64,000 nucleotides of DNA, taken from Poindextera sp965277425 (GTDB lineage Bacteria; Pseudomonadota; Alphaproteobacteria; Caulobacterales; Caulobacteraceae). Positions 44,212-53,580 of the stretch are shown here, one piece after another (positions within the stretch are counted from its first letter, which is position 1; the number at the start of each line of letters is the position of its first letter). The notes under the pieces were generated by a model. That model ran no database searches and was not told where the DNA came from. It saw only the letters and a list, made by a program, of their open reading frames with translations. Location: positions 1,488,001 to 1,552,000 of the forward strand of contig CBDICR010000007.1 of the NCBI GenBank assembly GCA_965277425.1, given 5' to 3'. A program made the position numbers and the translations under genes.

Positions 44212-46476
44212 ATGCCCCCCAGACCCTGGCTGTTCGCCGCCGCCGGCGCCGCCTTGCTGGTCGCGAGCGCCGCCACCGCGCAGACCGCCCAGACGCCGGC
44301 CGCCAGCGCCGCGGCGGATCCATCGAGCACCATCGTCGTCACCGCCCGGCGGCTGAGCGCCGCGCGCGCCGCCATCCAGGCGCAGGTCGGCGCCTCGACC
44401 TACACCATCACGGCCAAGGCGATCGAAAGCCTGCCGGGCGGAGATAATGCGCCCCTCAGCCAGGTGGTGCTGCAGGCGCCGGGCGTCGTGCAGGACAGTT
44501 TCGGCCAGCTGCACATCCGCGGCGAGCACAATGGCCTGCAGTTCCGCCTGAACGGCGTCATCCTGCCCGAGGGCCTGAGCGTCTTCAGCCAGGCGCTGAG
44601 CCCCCGGCTCGCCGGCAGCGTCGAGCTGATCACCGGCGCCCTGCCGGCGGAGTACGGCCTGCGCACGGCGGGCATCGTCGACATCTCCACCAAGACCGGC
44701 GTGGACAATGGCGGCGAGGTGTCGATCTACGGCGGCAGCCACGGTGAGATCGAGCCGTCCTTCACCTATGGCGGCCATGCCGGAAACACCAATTTCTTCG
44801 TTTCCGGCAGCTATCTGCAGGACGATCTGGGCATCGAATCTCCGGACGGCCGCTCCGACCCGATCCACGACCACACCGAGCAGTACCAGGGCTTCGCCTA
44901 TCTGGACCACATCATCGATCCGGCGAGCCAGGTGTCGGTGATCCTGGGCGCTTCGGACCAGCGGTTCCAGATCCCGGACGTCGCCGGCGAGCTGAACGGC
45001 GGGCTCGGGCTCAACGTCGACGGCCAGACCGATTTCCCGAGCCAGGACCTGGACGAAAGCCAGCACGAGACCACCGAGTATGGCGTCGTGAGCTATCTGC
45101 ATTCGACCGACCGCGTCACCGGCCAGGTTTCGCTCTTCGCCCGCAACTCGACCCTGACCTTCACGCCCGACGAGACCGGCGACCTGCTCTATGACGGCGT
45201 CAGCCAGGCGGCGGACAAGACCGACATCTCCGGCGGCGTGCAGGCGGAAGCCTCCTATCACCTCAACGATCGGCATACCCTGCGCGCCGGGGTCATTGTC
45301 GAGGTGGATCGCGCGACCAGCCAGACCCGCTCGCAAGTCCTCCTGGTCGACAACAACCCGGCCGACGCCAATTTCGGCGGCCAGATCGGCGACCAGCCGT
45401 TCACCATCAATGACGACAGCGCCAACACCGCCGAGACCTACAGCGCCTACCTTCAGGACGAATGGAAGCTGGCTCGAAACCTGACCCTCAACTACGGCCT
45501 GCGCTTCGACCAGTTCAACGGCTTCCGCGACCAGAACCAGCTCAGCCCGCGCGTCAACCTGGTCTGGCTGCCCACCCCGTCGACGACCTTTCACGCCGGC
45601 TACGCCCGGTATTTCACGCCGCCGCCGTTCGAGCTGATCGCCTCGGAATCCATCGCCAGCGTCGTTGCGCCGACCGGAAGTCCGCTGGTCACCTCGACCG
45701 GCAGCCCGGTGGTCGGCGCCTGCGGGGCGTTGGTCGCCACCAAGGCCTGCCCGCTGGTGACCAAGGACACCACGCCCTCGGCCGAGCGCGCCAACTATTT
45801 CGACGTCGGCGCCGAGCAGAAGCTCGGACGCGATCTGACGCTCGGCGTCGACAGCTACGACAAGCTCTCCCAGGACCTGATCGACGAGGGCCAGTTCGGC
45901 GCGCCGATCATCCTGACGCCGTTCAACTACGCCAAGGGCCGCCAGTACGGCGTCGAATTCACCGCCTCCTATAACCGCGGGCCGCTGACGGCCTACGCCA
46001 ACTTCGCCTATTCCAGGGCGCAAGGCCTGGGCTTGATTTCGAGCCAGTTCAGCTTCAGCCAGGCGGCGCTCGACTATGCGGCCACCCATTACATCTACCT
46101 CGATCACGACGAGACCTATGCGGCGTCGGCCGGGGCGTCGTACCTGTGGCTGGGCACGCATTTCGGGCTGGATCTGATCTATGGCAGCGGCCTGCGGGCC
46201 AACCTGCCGCTGAAGACCCCGATTACGTTCGCGGACGGCTCGGTGCTCGCCGCCATTCCGAACGGCGAGGAACTGCCGGGCTACACCCAGGTCAACCTGT
46301 CGCTGTCGCACAGGTTCGACAACGTCGCGACCGGCCCCTACGAGGTGCGGCTCGACGTGATCAACCTGTTCGACAGCGTCTATCAGATCCGCAACGGCGC
46401 CGGCGTCGGCGTATTCGCCCCGCAGTACGGACCACGCCGCGGCCTGTTTGTAGGATTAACGAAACAATTCGGCTGA
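44212..46476 (+). CDS. TonB-dependent outer-membrane receptor, probably zinc-regulated
   Basis: 754 residues from the ATG at 44212 (upstream GGAGACGAG). The signal peptide is WLFAAAGAALLVASAATAQT, a TonB-box-like STIVVTARRL follows, then the plug (SLPGGDNAPLSQVVLQAPGVVQDSFGQLHIRGEHNGLQFRLNGVILPEG) and a beta-barrel of about 22 strands. The Zur-type box immediately upstream suggests a zinc (ZnuD/ZnuK-like) receptor. An Asp/His-bearing loop (SDPIHDHTEQYQ) would suit metal capture, but no large His cluster is seen. Confidence 0.85.
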   Translation: MPPRPWLFAAAGAALLVASAATAQTAQTPAASAAADPSSTIVVTARRLSAARAAIQAQVGASTYTITAKAIESLPGGDNAPLSQVVLQAPGVVQDSFGQLHIRGEHNGLQFRLNGVILPEGLSVFSQALSPRLAGSVELITGALPAEYGLRTAGIVDISTKTGVDNGGEVSIYGGSHGEIEPSFTYGGHAGNTNFFVSGSYLQDDLGIESPDGRSDPIHDHTEQYQGFAYLDHIIDPASQVSVILGASDQRFQIPDVAGELNGGLGLNVDGQTDFPSQDLDESQHETTEYGVVSYLHSTDRVTGQVSLFARNSTLTFTPDETGDLLYDGVSQAADKTDISGGVQAEASYHLNDRHTLRAGVIVEVDRATSQTRSQVLLVDNNPADANFGGQIGDQPFTINDDSANTAETYSAYLQDEWKLARNLTLNYGLRFDQFNGFRDQNQLSPRVNLVWLPTPSTTFHAGYARYFTPPPFELIASESIASVVAPTGSPLVTSTGSPVVGACGALVATKACPLVTKDTTPSAERANYFDVGAEQKLGRDLTLGVDSYDKLSQDLIDEGQFGAPIILTPFNYAKGRQYGVEFTASYNRGPLTAYANFAYSRAQGLGLISSQFSFSQAALDYAATHYIYLDHDETYAASAGASYLWLGTHFGLDLIYGSGLRANLPLKTPITFADGSVLAAIPNGEELPGYTQVNLSLSHRFDNVATGPYEVRLDVINLFDSVYQIRNGAGVGVFAPQYGPRRGLFVGLTKQFG

Positions 46477-46690
46477 GATTATGCAAGTTCGATTTCAGGA
46501 TTGAAATATACTAGAGATAGCTTTTCATTTACCATTGTCCGGTAATAATGAATAGCTGTTTACTTGGGCATTTACCGACAGATTCACGATTGGTTAAATC
46601 AGATCGTGGAAATTTGGTCTCGCTTTCTGGCAGGGGCAAACAATGGCTTGATCCTCCAAGCTCCCTTGCATGACAATTGGAGATCAATCT

Positions 46691-46852
46691 ATGCGGACAC
46701 TCTTAGCGCGTTTCATCCAGGCGGATTCAGGCGCCACGGCCATCGAGTACGGGCTCATCGTCGCCCTGATCGCGGTCGTCATCATCGGCGCCGTCAGCGC
46801 CGTCGGCTCGAGCCTGAGCGGTCAGTTCAACACGGTCAACACAAGCCTCTGA
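46691..46852 (+). CDS. Flp-type (type IVb) pilin
   Basis: 53 residues from the ATG at 46691, preceded by GGAG. RTLLARFIQADSGATAIEYGLIVALIAVVIIGAVSAVGSSLSGQF carries the prepilin peptidase site (G / ATAIEY with E at +5) and one hydrophobic helix, the whole of a Flp pilin. It is the main subunit type of tight-adherence pili. No other tad genes are adjacent, so this is a dispersed pilin copy. The AT-rich 213 bp in front probably hold its promoter. Confidence 0.92.
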   Translation: MRTLLARFIQADSGATAIEYGLIVALIAVVIIGAVSAVGSSLSGQFNTVNTSL

Positions 46853-46868
46853 GGCGCGACCTCGTCTC

Positions 46869-48869
46869 TCAGATTCCGCAGGCGGCCAGCAGCATCGCCT
46901 CGAACGCATCGACGATCGCGGCGACGGCTCGGTTCTTGTAGGCGAAGACGCCATCGTGCGCTTCCGGATGGACGAGCATGGTGGCGTTGGCCTCGAACAT
47001 CAGCACGCGCCCATCGGGCAGGATCGAGAAGTCGATCCCGGCATAGTCGAGATCGAGCCTGCGGCCGACCTCGCCGAGCGCCGTCGTCGCCGTCTCGCCA
47101 AGCGCGGCGTGCGGATCGTCGACGAACCGCTGCTCCTCTGCGCGCCGAATCCCATCGTCGGCCATGCCAGCGCTCTGGTGGTGCACCAGCCAGTCGCGTG
47201 AAATCGCCAGATGATAGGGGTACGGCCGCCGATCGACGAAAACGACCCGATATTTGCGGAAATATCCGTCGGCGGAGCGATAGTCGTGGAACGCCGTCGC
47301 GTACTGGTCGCCGGCGCTCGCCAGCGCCGCGAGTTCCGCGTTCGTGGCGGCGAGGCGAATGCCCTTGCCGCCATGAGAGCCGGTGGGCCGAACCAGAACC
47401 GGCGGGGCGAGGCCCGTCCGCTCGACCGCGCTCGCCAAGCCATGCCGGTCGATCGCCGCGGCCGAAATCCGCGCCACGGCCGGAACCACAAGTCCCTCGA
47501 TCCCACTCAGCAGGGCGGGCGCGGCATCGCGCCGGGTGCGCATCACCGCGTCCGGCGGATTGAGCACCGGCCGCTCGCAGTCGCCCAGGAGGCGCCGCAT
47601 CGCCGCCGCCGTCGGGCCGGCCAGATCCGGGTCGCCGATGGCGTTGAAGACCAGGTCGTAGGCCGGCAGGTTCCGAGCCTGATCCTCGCCAGCGTATTCG
47701 ACCACCCAGCGCAGGCGACTGAATCGCTCCCGCGGCATCAGGTGATCGAGCGGCACATTGCCGCTCTCGGCGGTGGTCGGCATCAGCACGGTCAGACGCG
47801 ATCTCGGCGCCGGCTCGACGAAGAGGCTGCGCCCGGTATAGGCCAGATCGCGGTGGCGCCTGGCCTGGACCGATTTTCCTTGAGCGGCCAGAAGCGAAGC
47901 CAGGTTCTGGTGCGCGACCTGCATGTCGGGGTCGAGCGCGAGCGCCCGCCGGCTGTGCCGCTCGGCCGCCGCCTCGCGCCCGGCGCGCAGATAGACCGAG
48001 CCGAGGCTGGCGTGAGCCGCGGCCAGTTCGGGATCCAGCGCCAGCGCCGCCTTCAGGCATCGCTCCGCCGCATCGGCGCGGTCGGCCTCGGCATAGGCGC
48101 CGCCCAGGGTAAGCTGGGTCGCCGCGCGGCTGGGATCGAGGGACGAGGCCCATTCGAGGGCGACGATCGCATCGTCGGGCCGTCGCAGCGCCATAGATGC
48201 GGCGCCGCGCGCGAACCAGGCCTCGGCCAGGGTCGGGTCAAGCGCGAGCGCGGCGTCAGCCTCGGCCACGGCCGCCTCCGCCTGGCCAAGGTCCAGCAAG
48301 GCCAGGGCCAGGCCGGTGCGCGCGGCGCTCAGCCGGGGTTCAAGCGCGATGGCCATCCGATAGGCGCCGACCGCGGCGGCCAGTCTGCCGCCCGCGACCT
48401 CGGCCGCGCCGAGGGCGAGTTGTGCGGCGGCCTCGGCGGGAAAACGCGCCGCCGCGGTCTGGGCCGCCGTGCTTGCGCCCGCGATCTCGCCGCTCTCGCG
48501 CAGGGCGTTGGCGAGCCCGATGGCGACGTCGGCGCGATCCGCATCCAGCGCCGCCGCCCGCCGATAGGCCGCGATCGCCGCCGGATGCTCGCCGCGCCAG
48601 TGGCGAAGCTTGGCCAGCGTCGCCTGCGCCTCGGCGTGGCCGGGACGAAGCGCCACCACCTGCTCGATAAGATCGGCCGCCTGCTCGGCGCGGCCCGCCT
48701 CGAACAGCATCAGGCCGTACAGGTAGAGCGCCGTCGGCTCGCTCGGGTCCAGGTCGAGCGCCTGGCGATAAAGCCGCTCGGCATCGCCATGGCGGCCAGC
48801 CTGATGCTGCTCGAGCGCGCCGGCCAGGATATCGGCCGCATCAACCACGAGCCCTGCTGCGGACGCCAT
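46869..48869 (-). CDS. TPR protein fused to a C-terminal ATP-grasp-like domain
   Basis: 666 residues. Residues ~10-345 are about nine to ten tetratricopeptide repeats (A-E-A-x-Y-R-x-A-L-x-L-D-P pattern). Residues ~355-660 look like an ATP-grasp enzyme: VLVRPTGSHGGKGIRL is the flexible phosphate loop (G-S-H-G-G-K-G), YRSADGYFRKYRVVFVDRRPYPYHLAIS the central sheet, and LDYAGIDFSILPDGRVLMFEANATMLVH supplies the metal-binding E and N. Such fusions recur in alphaproteobacteria, but the ligated substrate is unknown. It follows the EF-hand protein gene by 13 bp. Confidence 0.82.
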   Translation of the reverse strand: MASAAGLVVDAADILAGALEQHQAGRHGDAERLYRQALDLDPSEPTALYLYGLMLFEAGRAEQAADLIEQVVALRPGHAEAQATLAKLRHWRGEHPAAIAAYRRAAALDADRADVAIGLANALRESGEIAGASTAAQTAAARFPAEAAAQLALGAAEVAGGRLAAAVGAYRMAIALEPRLSAARTGLALALLDLGQAEAAVAEADAALALDPTLAEAWFARGAASMALRRPDDAIVALEWASSLDPSRAATQLTLGGAYAEADRADAAERCLKAALALDPELAAAHASLGSVYLRAGREAAAERHSRRALALDPDMQVAHQNLASLLAAQGKSVQARRHRDLAYTGRSLFVEPAPRSRLTVLMPTTAESGNVPLDHLMPRERFSRLRWVVEYAGEDQARNLPAYDLVFNAIGDPDLAGPTAAAMRRLLGDCERPVLNPPDAVMRTRRDAAPALLSGIEGLVVPAVARISAAAIDRHGLASAVERTGLAPPVLVRPTGSHGGKGIRLAATNAELAALASAGDQYATAFHDYRSADGYFRKYRVVFVDRRPYPYHLAISRDWLVHHQSAGMADDGIRRAEEQRFVDDPHAALGETATTALGEVGRRLDLDYAGIDFSILPDGRVLMFEANATMLVHPEAHDGVFAYKNRAVAAIVDAFEAMLLAACGI

Positions 48870-48882
48870 TCAGGTCAGCCGC

Positions 48883-49521
48883 CTAGGCGGCGACCGGCGT
48901 GGATGGGGCGACCGAGGCCGCGGCGCTGTCCGAAGCCGCCCCGGCCGTCGCGGCGTCCGGGGCTGTCGATGTCGTCGAGGCGCTCTGGTCGGTCGAGCTC
49001 GATGCGCCATCGGCATGGCGATGATGATGGCGCCGCCCGCCGGTCGCTTGCGTCGGATCGGTCTGCGCCTGCAACGCCTGCAATGCGCTCGCGAGTTCCC
49101 CCTGGCTGAGCGCGTTGTCGGCGTTGGCGTCCAGCTGGCTGAAGGCGTTGGCGATGGACGTCTGCTGCGGCGATGTCGTGGCCGAGCCGCCGGCCGGGGC
49201 TTGTCCAGCCTGAGACAGGCTCGGCGAGCCGTTCCCGTTCGGCTCGATCGCCGAAATCACCTGACCGGCGAGGCTCTGCGCCGAGGGCAGGCTCTGCTGC
49301 GCGGAAAGAAGGGCCGAGAGGAGGTTGGCGGCGAACTGACTGGCCGGCGTCGCGCTGAGCGGGCTTGGCGCGAGGCTGGACGCGGGAGAGCCTCCCGACG
49401 TAATCGTGGGCAGATTCTGCCCGGTCAACTGGGCCCCGAAGCTGCTGCTGGCCGCACTGCCGCTGGCCATCGCCTGCAGCTGCTGAAACAGCGAAGCGAT
49501 TGAATTATTTGATACATGCAC
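48883..49521 (-). CDS. Low-complexity protein with an EF-hand motif
   Basis: 212 residues from a GTG. It is Ala/Ser/Gln/Pro-rich and mostly disordered. One EF-hand loop is clear: LDANADNALSQGELASALQALQ (D-A-N-A-D-N-A-L-S-Q-G-E, about residues 130-141). A His patch (RRHHHRHAD) follows it, so divalent metal binding is plausible. No signal peptide is obvious. It lies 13 bp upstream of the TPR/ATP-grasp gene on the same strand. Confidence 0.65.
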   Translation of the reverse strand: MHVSNNSIASLFQQLQAMASGSAASSSFGAQLTGQNLPTITSGGSPASSLAPSPLSATPASQFAANLLSALLSAQQSLPSAQSLAGQVISAIEPNGNGSPSLSQAGQAPAGGSATTSPQQTSIANAFSQLDANADNALSQGELASALQALQAQTDPTQATGGRRHHHRHADGASSSTDQSASTTSTAPDAATAGAASDSAAASVAPSTPVAA

Positions 49522-49657
49522 GACGGTCGAACTCCTGCCTGCAACCTGGGCGGCGGACGGAGTTTCGTGCGAAGCGCGAAAGAAGCCCGGCCCAGGTCAG
49601 GAATTGCAAACCTCGGGCCGGGCCGTTTCGATCACGGCGTTCGTCGTCGGCCTTGGC

Positions 49658-50176
49658 CTAGCACTCGTTCACCCAGATCTGACGATGGCGATAGGGATCC
49701 CACTGCCAGCCGCCGCAGGCATAGGCCGGCGAATCATAGTCATAGGCGTCGTCGTAATAGCCTGGGCCGCCGTCGTAGTAATCGTAGCCGGAACCGTAAT
49801 AGTAGGGTGACGCCAGGGCCGCGCCGAGACCGAAGCCAAGGGCGCCCGCCGCGAGGCCGTAGCCGTAGCCGCCGCCGCGATAACCATAGCCGCCCCGGTA
49901 GCCATAGCCGCCGCCGTAGCCGCCGCCCCGGTAGCCATATCCGCCGGCGCGGTAGCCGCCGCCGCCGTGAGAGTAGCCGCCGCCACCACCATGAGAGTAG
50001 CCGCCACCACCGTGAGAGTAGCCGCCCCCACCGCCGTGAGAGTAGCCGCCACCGCCGTGAGAACCGCCGCCGCCGTGAGAGCCGCCGCCATGGCCTTCAG
50101 CCTGGACCTGGCCGGTCGTCATGCCCAACAGGCCCAGGGCCGCCGTCGCGGCCACCAAGAATTTACGCATCTTCAT
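49658..50176 (-). CDS. Exported Gly/His/Tyr-rich repeat protein
   Basis: 172 residues. The signal peptide is MRKFLVAATAALGLLGMTTGQVQA. The mature N-terminal half is tandem SHGGGG(Y/S) units (about eight), then Y-R-G-G-G-Y-G units. A hydrophobic glycine-rich stretch (GLAAGALGFGLGAALASPYYYG) follows, then a Tyr/Asp segment and a Cys/Trp end (CGGWQWDPYRHRQIWVNEC). The end is the conserved tail of many alphaproteobacterial small exported proteins. It may be a cell-envelope or metal-binding protein; function unknown. Confidence 0.75.
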   Translation of the reverse strand: MKMRKFLVAATAALGLLGMTTGQVQAEGHGGGSHGGGGSHGGGGYSHGGGGGYSHGGGGYSHGGGGGYSHGGGGYRAGGYGYRGGGYGGGYGYRGGYGYRGGGYGYGLAAGALGFGLGAALASPYYYGSGYDYYDGGPGYYDDAYDYDSPAYACGGWQWDPYRHRQIWVNEC

Positions 50177-50359
50177 TCTCCAAAATCTCCGGGACGGGCC
50201 TTGCTTTGGGGGATGGGCCCACCGCGATCTTGGTTAACCAACGCCCATGGTCCCGAAAGGCTCCGCGAGCCGCCCGTGCACGCAAATGGGCGAAAGCGCT
50301 GCATGGGGACGAAACCCGCGACCGGCCTTGATCGTTATCGATGCAAGAGGAGCAAGGCG

Positions 50360-50557
50360 TTGACCCATAAGCATCTGGAGATCGCGCCGCACCTGGGGCG
50401 CTGGGAAGTGGTCCATAACGGCGTGGCGCTTTGTGATTTCGACACCGCCGAGGAAGCCGCCCGCGCGGCCGCCGCCGTCGCTCGCTCGCAGCCGCATGGC
50501 GACCAGGTGATCATCTCCTTTGATGTCGCCGGCAAGCGGCCTTCATCGCGATCTTGA
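50360..50557 (+). CDS. Small DUF2188-like protein
   Basis: 65 residues from a TTG, with AGAGGAG eight bases upstream. The core GRWEVVHNGVALCDFDTAEEAARAAAAVARSQPHGDQVIISFDVAGK has the strand-helix-strand pattern of DUF2188 proteins (W-x-V-x-x-G..F-D-T-x-E-E-A...). Function is unknown. The start was chosen from the ribosome site, because the longer frame upstream runs antisense through the Gly-rich gene. Confidence 0.6.
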   Translation: MTHKHLEIAPHLGRWEVVHNGVALCDFDTAEEAARAAAAVARSQPHGDQVIISFDVAGKRPSSRS

Positions 50558-50613
50558 CGTCTTCTCAACTCCGCCGCCGATAGACTGCCTCTCCAAGGTG
50601 GGCGGGGGCGCTC

Positions 50614-52227
50614 GTGGCTGTAGAGACCTTTCGATTTTTAGGGTTGGCCTTCGCGGCCGCCGATCTGCTTTTTGAGGTCGACGACAAGGGCGTCATGACG
50701 TTCGCGGCCGGGGCGGGTCATCGGCTCGCCGGCCGCACCGACAAAAGCCTGATCGGCAGGCCGTGGCGCGAGCTGTTCGCCGAGGCGGACCAGGCGCTGG
50801 CCGAGGCTCTGATCACCAATCTCGAGGACGGCGAGCGCCGCGGACCGGCCGCGGTCGAACTCGCCGGCAGCGGCAAGGGCGCGGGCTTGCAGGCCAACCT
50901 CAGCGTCTTTCGCCTGCCCCAACTCGCCCCTCGCCTCTCCTGCGCCCTGACCCTGGCCAGCCGCGGCGCCGACGCGCGTCCGAGTTCGGCCGCATTGCGC
51001 GACCGCGCCGACTTCGAAACCCTCGCCAAGGCCCTGATCGACGCCGCCAGAACCACCGGGCCCGAACTCGAGGTTGGATTGGTCGAGTTCGCCGGCCTGG
51101 CCGAGGAACGCGGCCGGCTTGATCCCGACGCCATCCACGCCCTAGATCGCCGCCTGGCCGGCGCGTTGCGGGCGGAGGCCTATGGCGACGCGGCCGCCGA
51201 TCTGGGCAGCGAGCGCTACGCCCTGATCCGCCGCAAGGGCGGCAGCCCCGAAGCGGTGGCCCGCCGTCTCGGCCGTGTGCTCGGCAGCGCCCTGAATCCG
51301 AAAGTGCACGCCGTGGCCATCGACGCCTCCACGACGCCAAGCCGCATGATGCGGGCGCTGCGCTATGCGCTTGATGGCTTCCTGGCCGACGGCGAAGCGC
51401 CGAAGGCGGCGAGCCTCATCGATGTCCTGAGCCATTCGCTGCACCGCACCGTCGCCGAGGCCAGCGCCTTCGGCGCGGTGGTCGAGGCGCGGCGCTTCAA
51501 CCTGGTCTACCAGGCCGTGGTCTCGCTGAGCGACGGGGTCCCGCACCACCACGAGGCGCTGGTTCGCTTCGAAGGCGATGCCAGCCCCTTCGCCATGATC
51601 CGCATGGCCGAGGAACTCGACATCATCGAGGCGCTCGATTGCGCGGTAATCGACGAGGTGGTGAAAACGCTGCGCGCCGACCGCACGGGAAAGCTCAAGC
51701 TGGCGGCGAACGTCTCGGGGCGGACCATCACCAGCCCCAGCTTCATGCAGGCTGTAACCCGCCACGCCAAGGCGGGCGGGCTCGCCGGACGGCTGATGTT
51801 CGAGATCACCGAGAGCGCGGCGATCGACGATCTGGGCGTGGCGCAAAGGCATGTTCAAGCCCTGCAGGCTCAAGGCTTGCAGATCTGCCTCGACGACTTC
51901 GGCGCCGGGGCGGCTTCTTACGCCTACCTGCAGCAGCTCTCGGTCGATATCGTCAAGATCGACGGAGCCTATGTCAGGGAATCCACCCGGTCCGGTCGCG
52001 ACAACGCCATGATCCGCCACCTGGTCGGCCTTTGCCGGGAGCTGAAGGTGGCGACGGTGGCGGAGATGGTCGAGACGCAAGGTGTCGAGGATTCGCTGCG
52101 CCAGGCCGGCGTCGACTACGCCCAGGGCTGGCTCTACGGTCAACCGACGCCGGATCCGAAAACCACGACATCGAGGGCCGGACCAGCCGCCGCCCGGCGC
52201 CGCGGCGTCGTCGAACAGTGGGGCTGA
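50614..52227 (+). CDS. EAL-domain protein (c-di-GMP phosphodiesterase) with N-terminal PAS
   Basis: 537 residues from a GTG. Residues ~8-110 form a PAS-like sensor (LFEVDDKGVMTFAAGAGHRLAGRTDKSLIGRPWRELF). The middle is a degenerate GGDEF-like region without the GGDEF motif. Residues ~285-515 are the EAL domain with catalytic residues in place: EALVRF, LAANVSG (N), LMFEITESA (E), CLDDFGAGAASY (DD), VKIDG (K), AEMVET (E). It probably degrades c-di-GMP in response to a PAS signal and so affects surface attachment or motility. Confidence 0.88.
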   Translation: MAVETFRFLGLAFAAADLLFEVDDKGVMTFAAGAGHRLAGRTDKSLIGRPWRELFAEADQALAEALITNLEDGERRGPAAVELAGSGKGAGLQANLSVFRLPQLAPRLSCALTLASRGADARPSSAALRDRADFETLAKALIDAARTTGPELEVGLVEFAGLAEERGRLDPDAIHALDRRLAGALRAEAYGDAAADLGSERYALIRRKGGSPEAVARRLGRVLGSALNPKVHAVAIDASTTPSRMMRALRYALDGFLADGEAPKAASLIDVLSHSLHRTVAEASAFGAVVEARRFNLVYQAVVSLSDGVPHHHEALVRFEGDASPFAMIRMAEELDIIEALDCAVIDEVVKTLRADRTGKLKLAANVSGRTITSPSFMQAVTRHAKAGGLAGRLMFEITESAAIDDLGVAQRHVQALQAQGLQICLDDFGAGAASYAYLQQLSVDIVKIDGAYVRESTRSGRDNAMIRHLVGLCRELKVATVAEMVETQGVEDSLRQAGVDYAQGWLYGQPTPDPKTTTSRAGPAAARRRGVVEQWG

Positions 52228-52373
52228 ACGCCCCGATGTCCCTTCGCCCGCGAACAACCCCCTCGACACAGCTGCGACGCCCCGGACCGTTGACGAGGCT
52301 GGCGAACTCGACGTAGCGACCGTAAAGAACGCGCGCCGCCGCCCTTCACGACATCAGCGCGCCAGGAGACCCC

Positions 52374-53579
52374 ATGCCCCCGCCCGCGCTCAAGCGTGAT
52401 CCGGATGTCGCGACGCCTGCGCCAAGGCCGGACTCGCTCGAGCTGACCATATTGATGCCCTGCCTGAACGAAGCCGAGACCATCGAGGTCTGCGTGGCCA
52501 AGGCGGCGAACTATCTGCGCCGGACCGGGGTCGCCGGCGAGGTTCTGATCGCCGACAACGGCTCCAACGACGGCTCGCAAGCCCTCGCCGAGGCGGCCGG
52601 CGCGCGCATCGTCGCCGTGCCCGAGAAGGGCTACGGCGCGGCGTTGATGGGCGGGATCGCCGCGGCGCGCGGGCGTTTCGTCATCATGGGCGACGCCGAC
52701 GACAGCTATGACTTCGAGAGCCTCGACGGCATGGTCGACCATCTGCGCGCCGGCGCGGACCTGGTCATGGGCAACCGCTTTCAGGGCGGGATTTCGCCGG
52801 GCGCCATGCCCTTCCTGCACCGCTATCTGGGCAATCCGGTCCTGTCCTTCATCGGGCGGCTGTTCTTCTCGATACCCATCGGCGATTTCCATTGCGGCCT
52901 GCGCGGATTTTCGCGCGACGCCATGCTGGGCCTGGGCCTGCAGAGCCCGGGGATGGAGTTCGCCAGCGAAATGGTGGTCAAGGCCTCGCTGCGGGGCCTG
53001 CGCATCGAGGAGACCCCGACCACGCTGCGCCCAGACGGCCGCTCGCGCCCGCCGCATCTGAAGACCTGGCGCGACGGCTGGCGACACCTGCGGTTTTTGC
53101 TGCTGCACAGCCCGAGGTTCCTGTTCATCTATCCGGGCGTGGCGCTCATCGGGCTCGGGCTTTTAGGATCGGCGCTGCTGGCCCGCGGCGCCGTGCGCGT
53201 CAGCCCGCGCATCGAACTCGACATCCACTCGCTGGTCGTGGCCTGTTTCGCCGTGCTGATCGGCGTGCAACTGGTCATGTTCGGCGCCCTGGCCCGGCGC
53301 TATCAGATGCTGGAGGGCGTCCTGCCGCGCGCGCAGCGGTTCGAGAAGTTCCTCATGGGGCTCAGCCTGGAGCCGATTTTGCAGGCCGCCCTGGTCATTT
53401 TCCTGGCAGGCGCGCTCGGCGCGGGCTGGGCCGTGTTCGATTGGGCGGGTTCCGGTTTCGGCCCCATCCACTACAATGGCGTGATGCGCGTGCTGGTCAT
53501 GTCGCTGACGGCGGTCGCCGTGGCGATCCAGCTGGCGGCGGCGGGTTTTCTGGCGTCGGTGTTCGCGCTTCGGCGTTGA
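52374..53579 (+). CDS. Membrane-anchored family 2 glycosyltransferase
   Basis: 401 residues. Catalytic domain: LTILMPCLNEAETIEVCVAKAANYLRR, VLIADNGSNDGSQALAE, and VIMGDADDSYDF with the D-x-D nucleotide-sugar site; the type is DPM1-like. Residues ~240-400 contain about four membrane helices (FLFIYPGVALIGLGLLGSALL; LVVACFAVLIGVQLVMFGAL; PILQAALVIFLAGALGAGW; VLVMSLTAVAVAIQLAAAGF). It probably moves a sugar from a nucleotide to a polyprenyl phosphate. The next gene starts 1 nt after its stop. Confidence 0.9.
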   Translation: MPPPALKRDPDVATPAPRPDSLELTILMPCLNEAETIEVCVAKAANYLRRTGVAGEVLIADNGSNDGSQALAEAAGARIVAVPEKGYGAALMGGIAAARGRFVIMGDADDSYDFESLDGMVDHLRAGADLVMGNRFQGGISPGAMPFLHRYLGNPVLSFIGRLFFSIPIGDFHCGLRGFSRDAMLGLGLQSPGMEFASEMVVKASLRGLRIEETPTTLRPDGRSRPPHLKTWRDGWRHLRFLLLHSPRFLFIYPGVALIGLGLLGSALLARGAVRVSPRIELDIHSLVVACFAVLIGVQLVMFGALARRYQMLEGVLPRAQRFEKFLMGLSLEPILQAALVIFLAGALGAGWAVFDWAGSGFGPIHYNGVMRVLVMSLTAVAVAIQLAAAGFLASVFALRR

Positions 53580-53580
53580 G

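Noticed and set aside
49967..50557. Longer frame upstream of the DUF2188-like gene
   Set aside because: The upstream part is antisense to the Gly/His-rich exported protein and repeats its low complexity; a good ribosome site marks the TTG at 50360.
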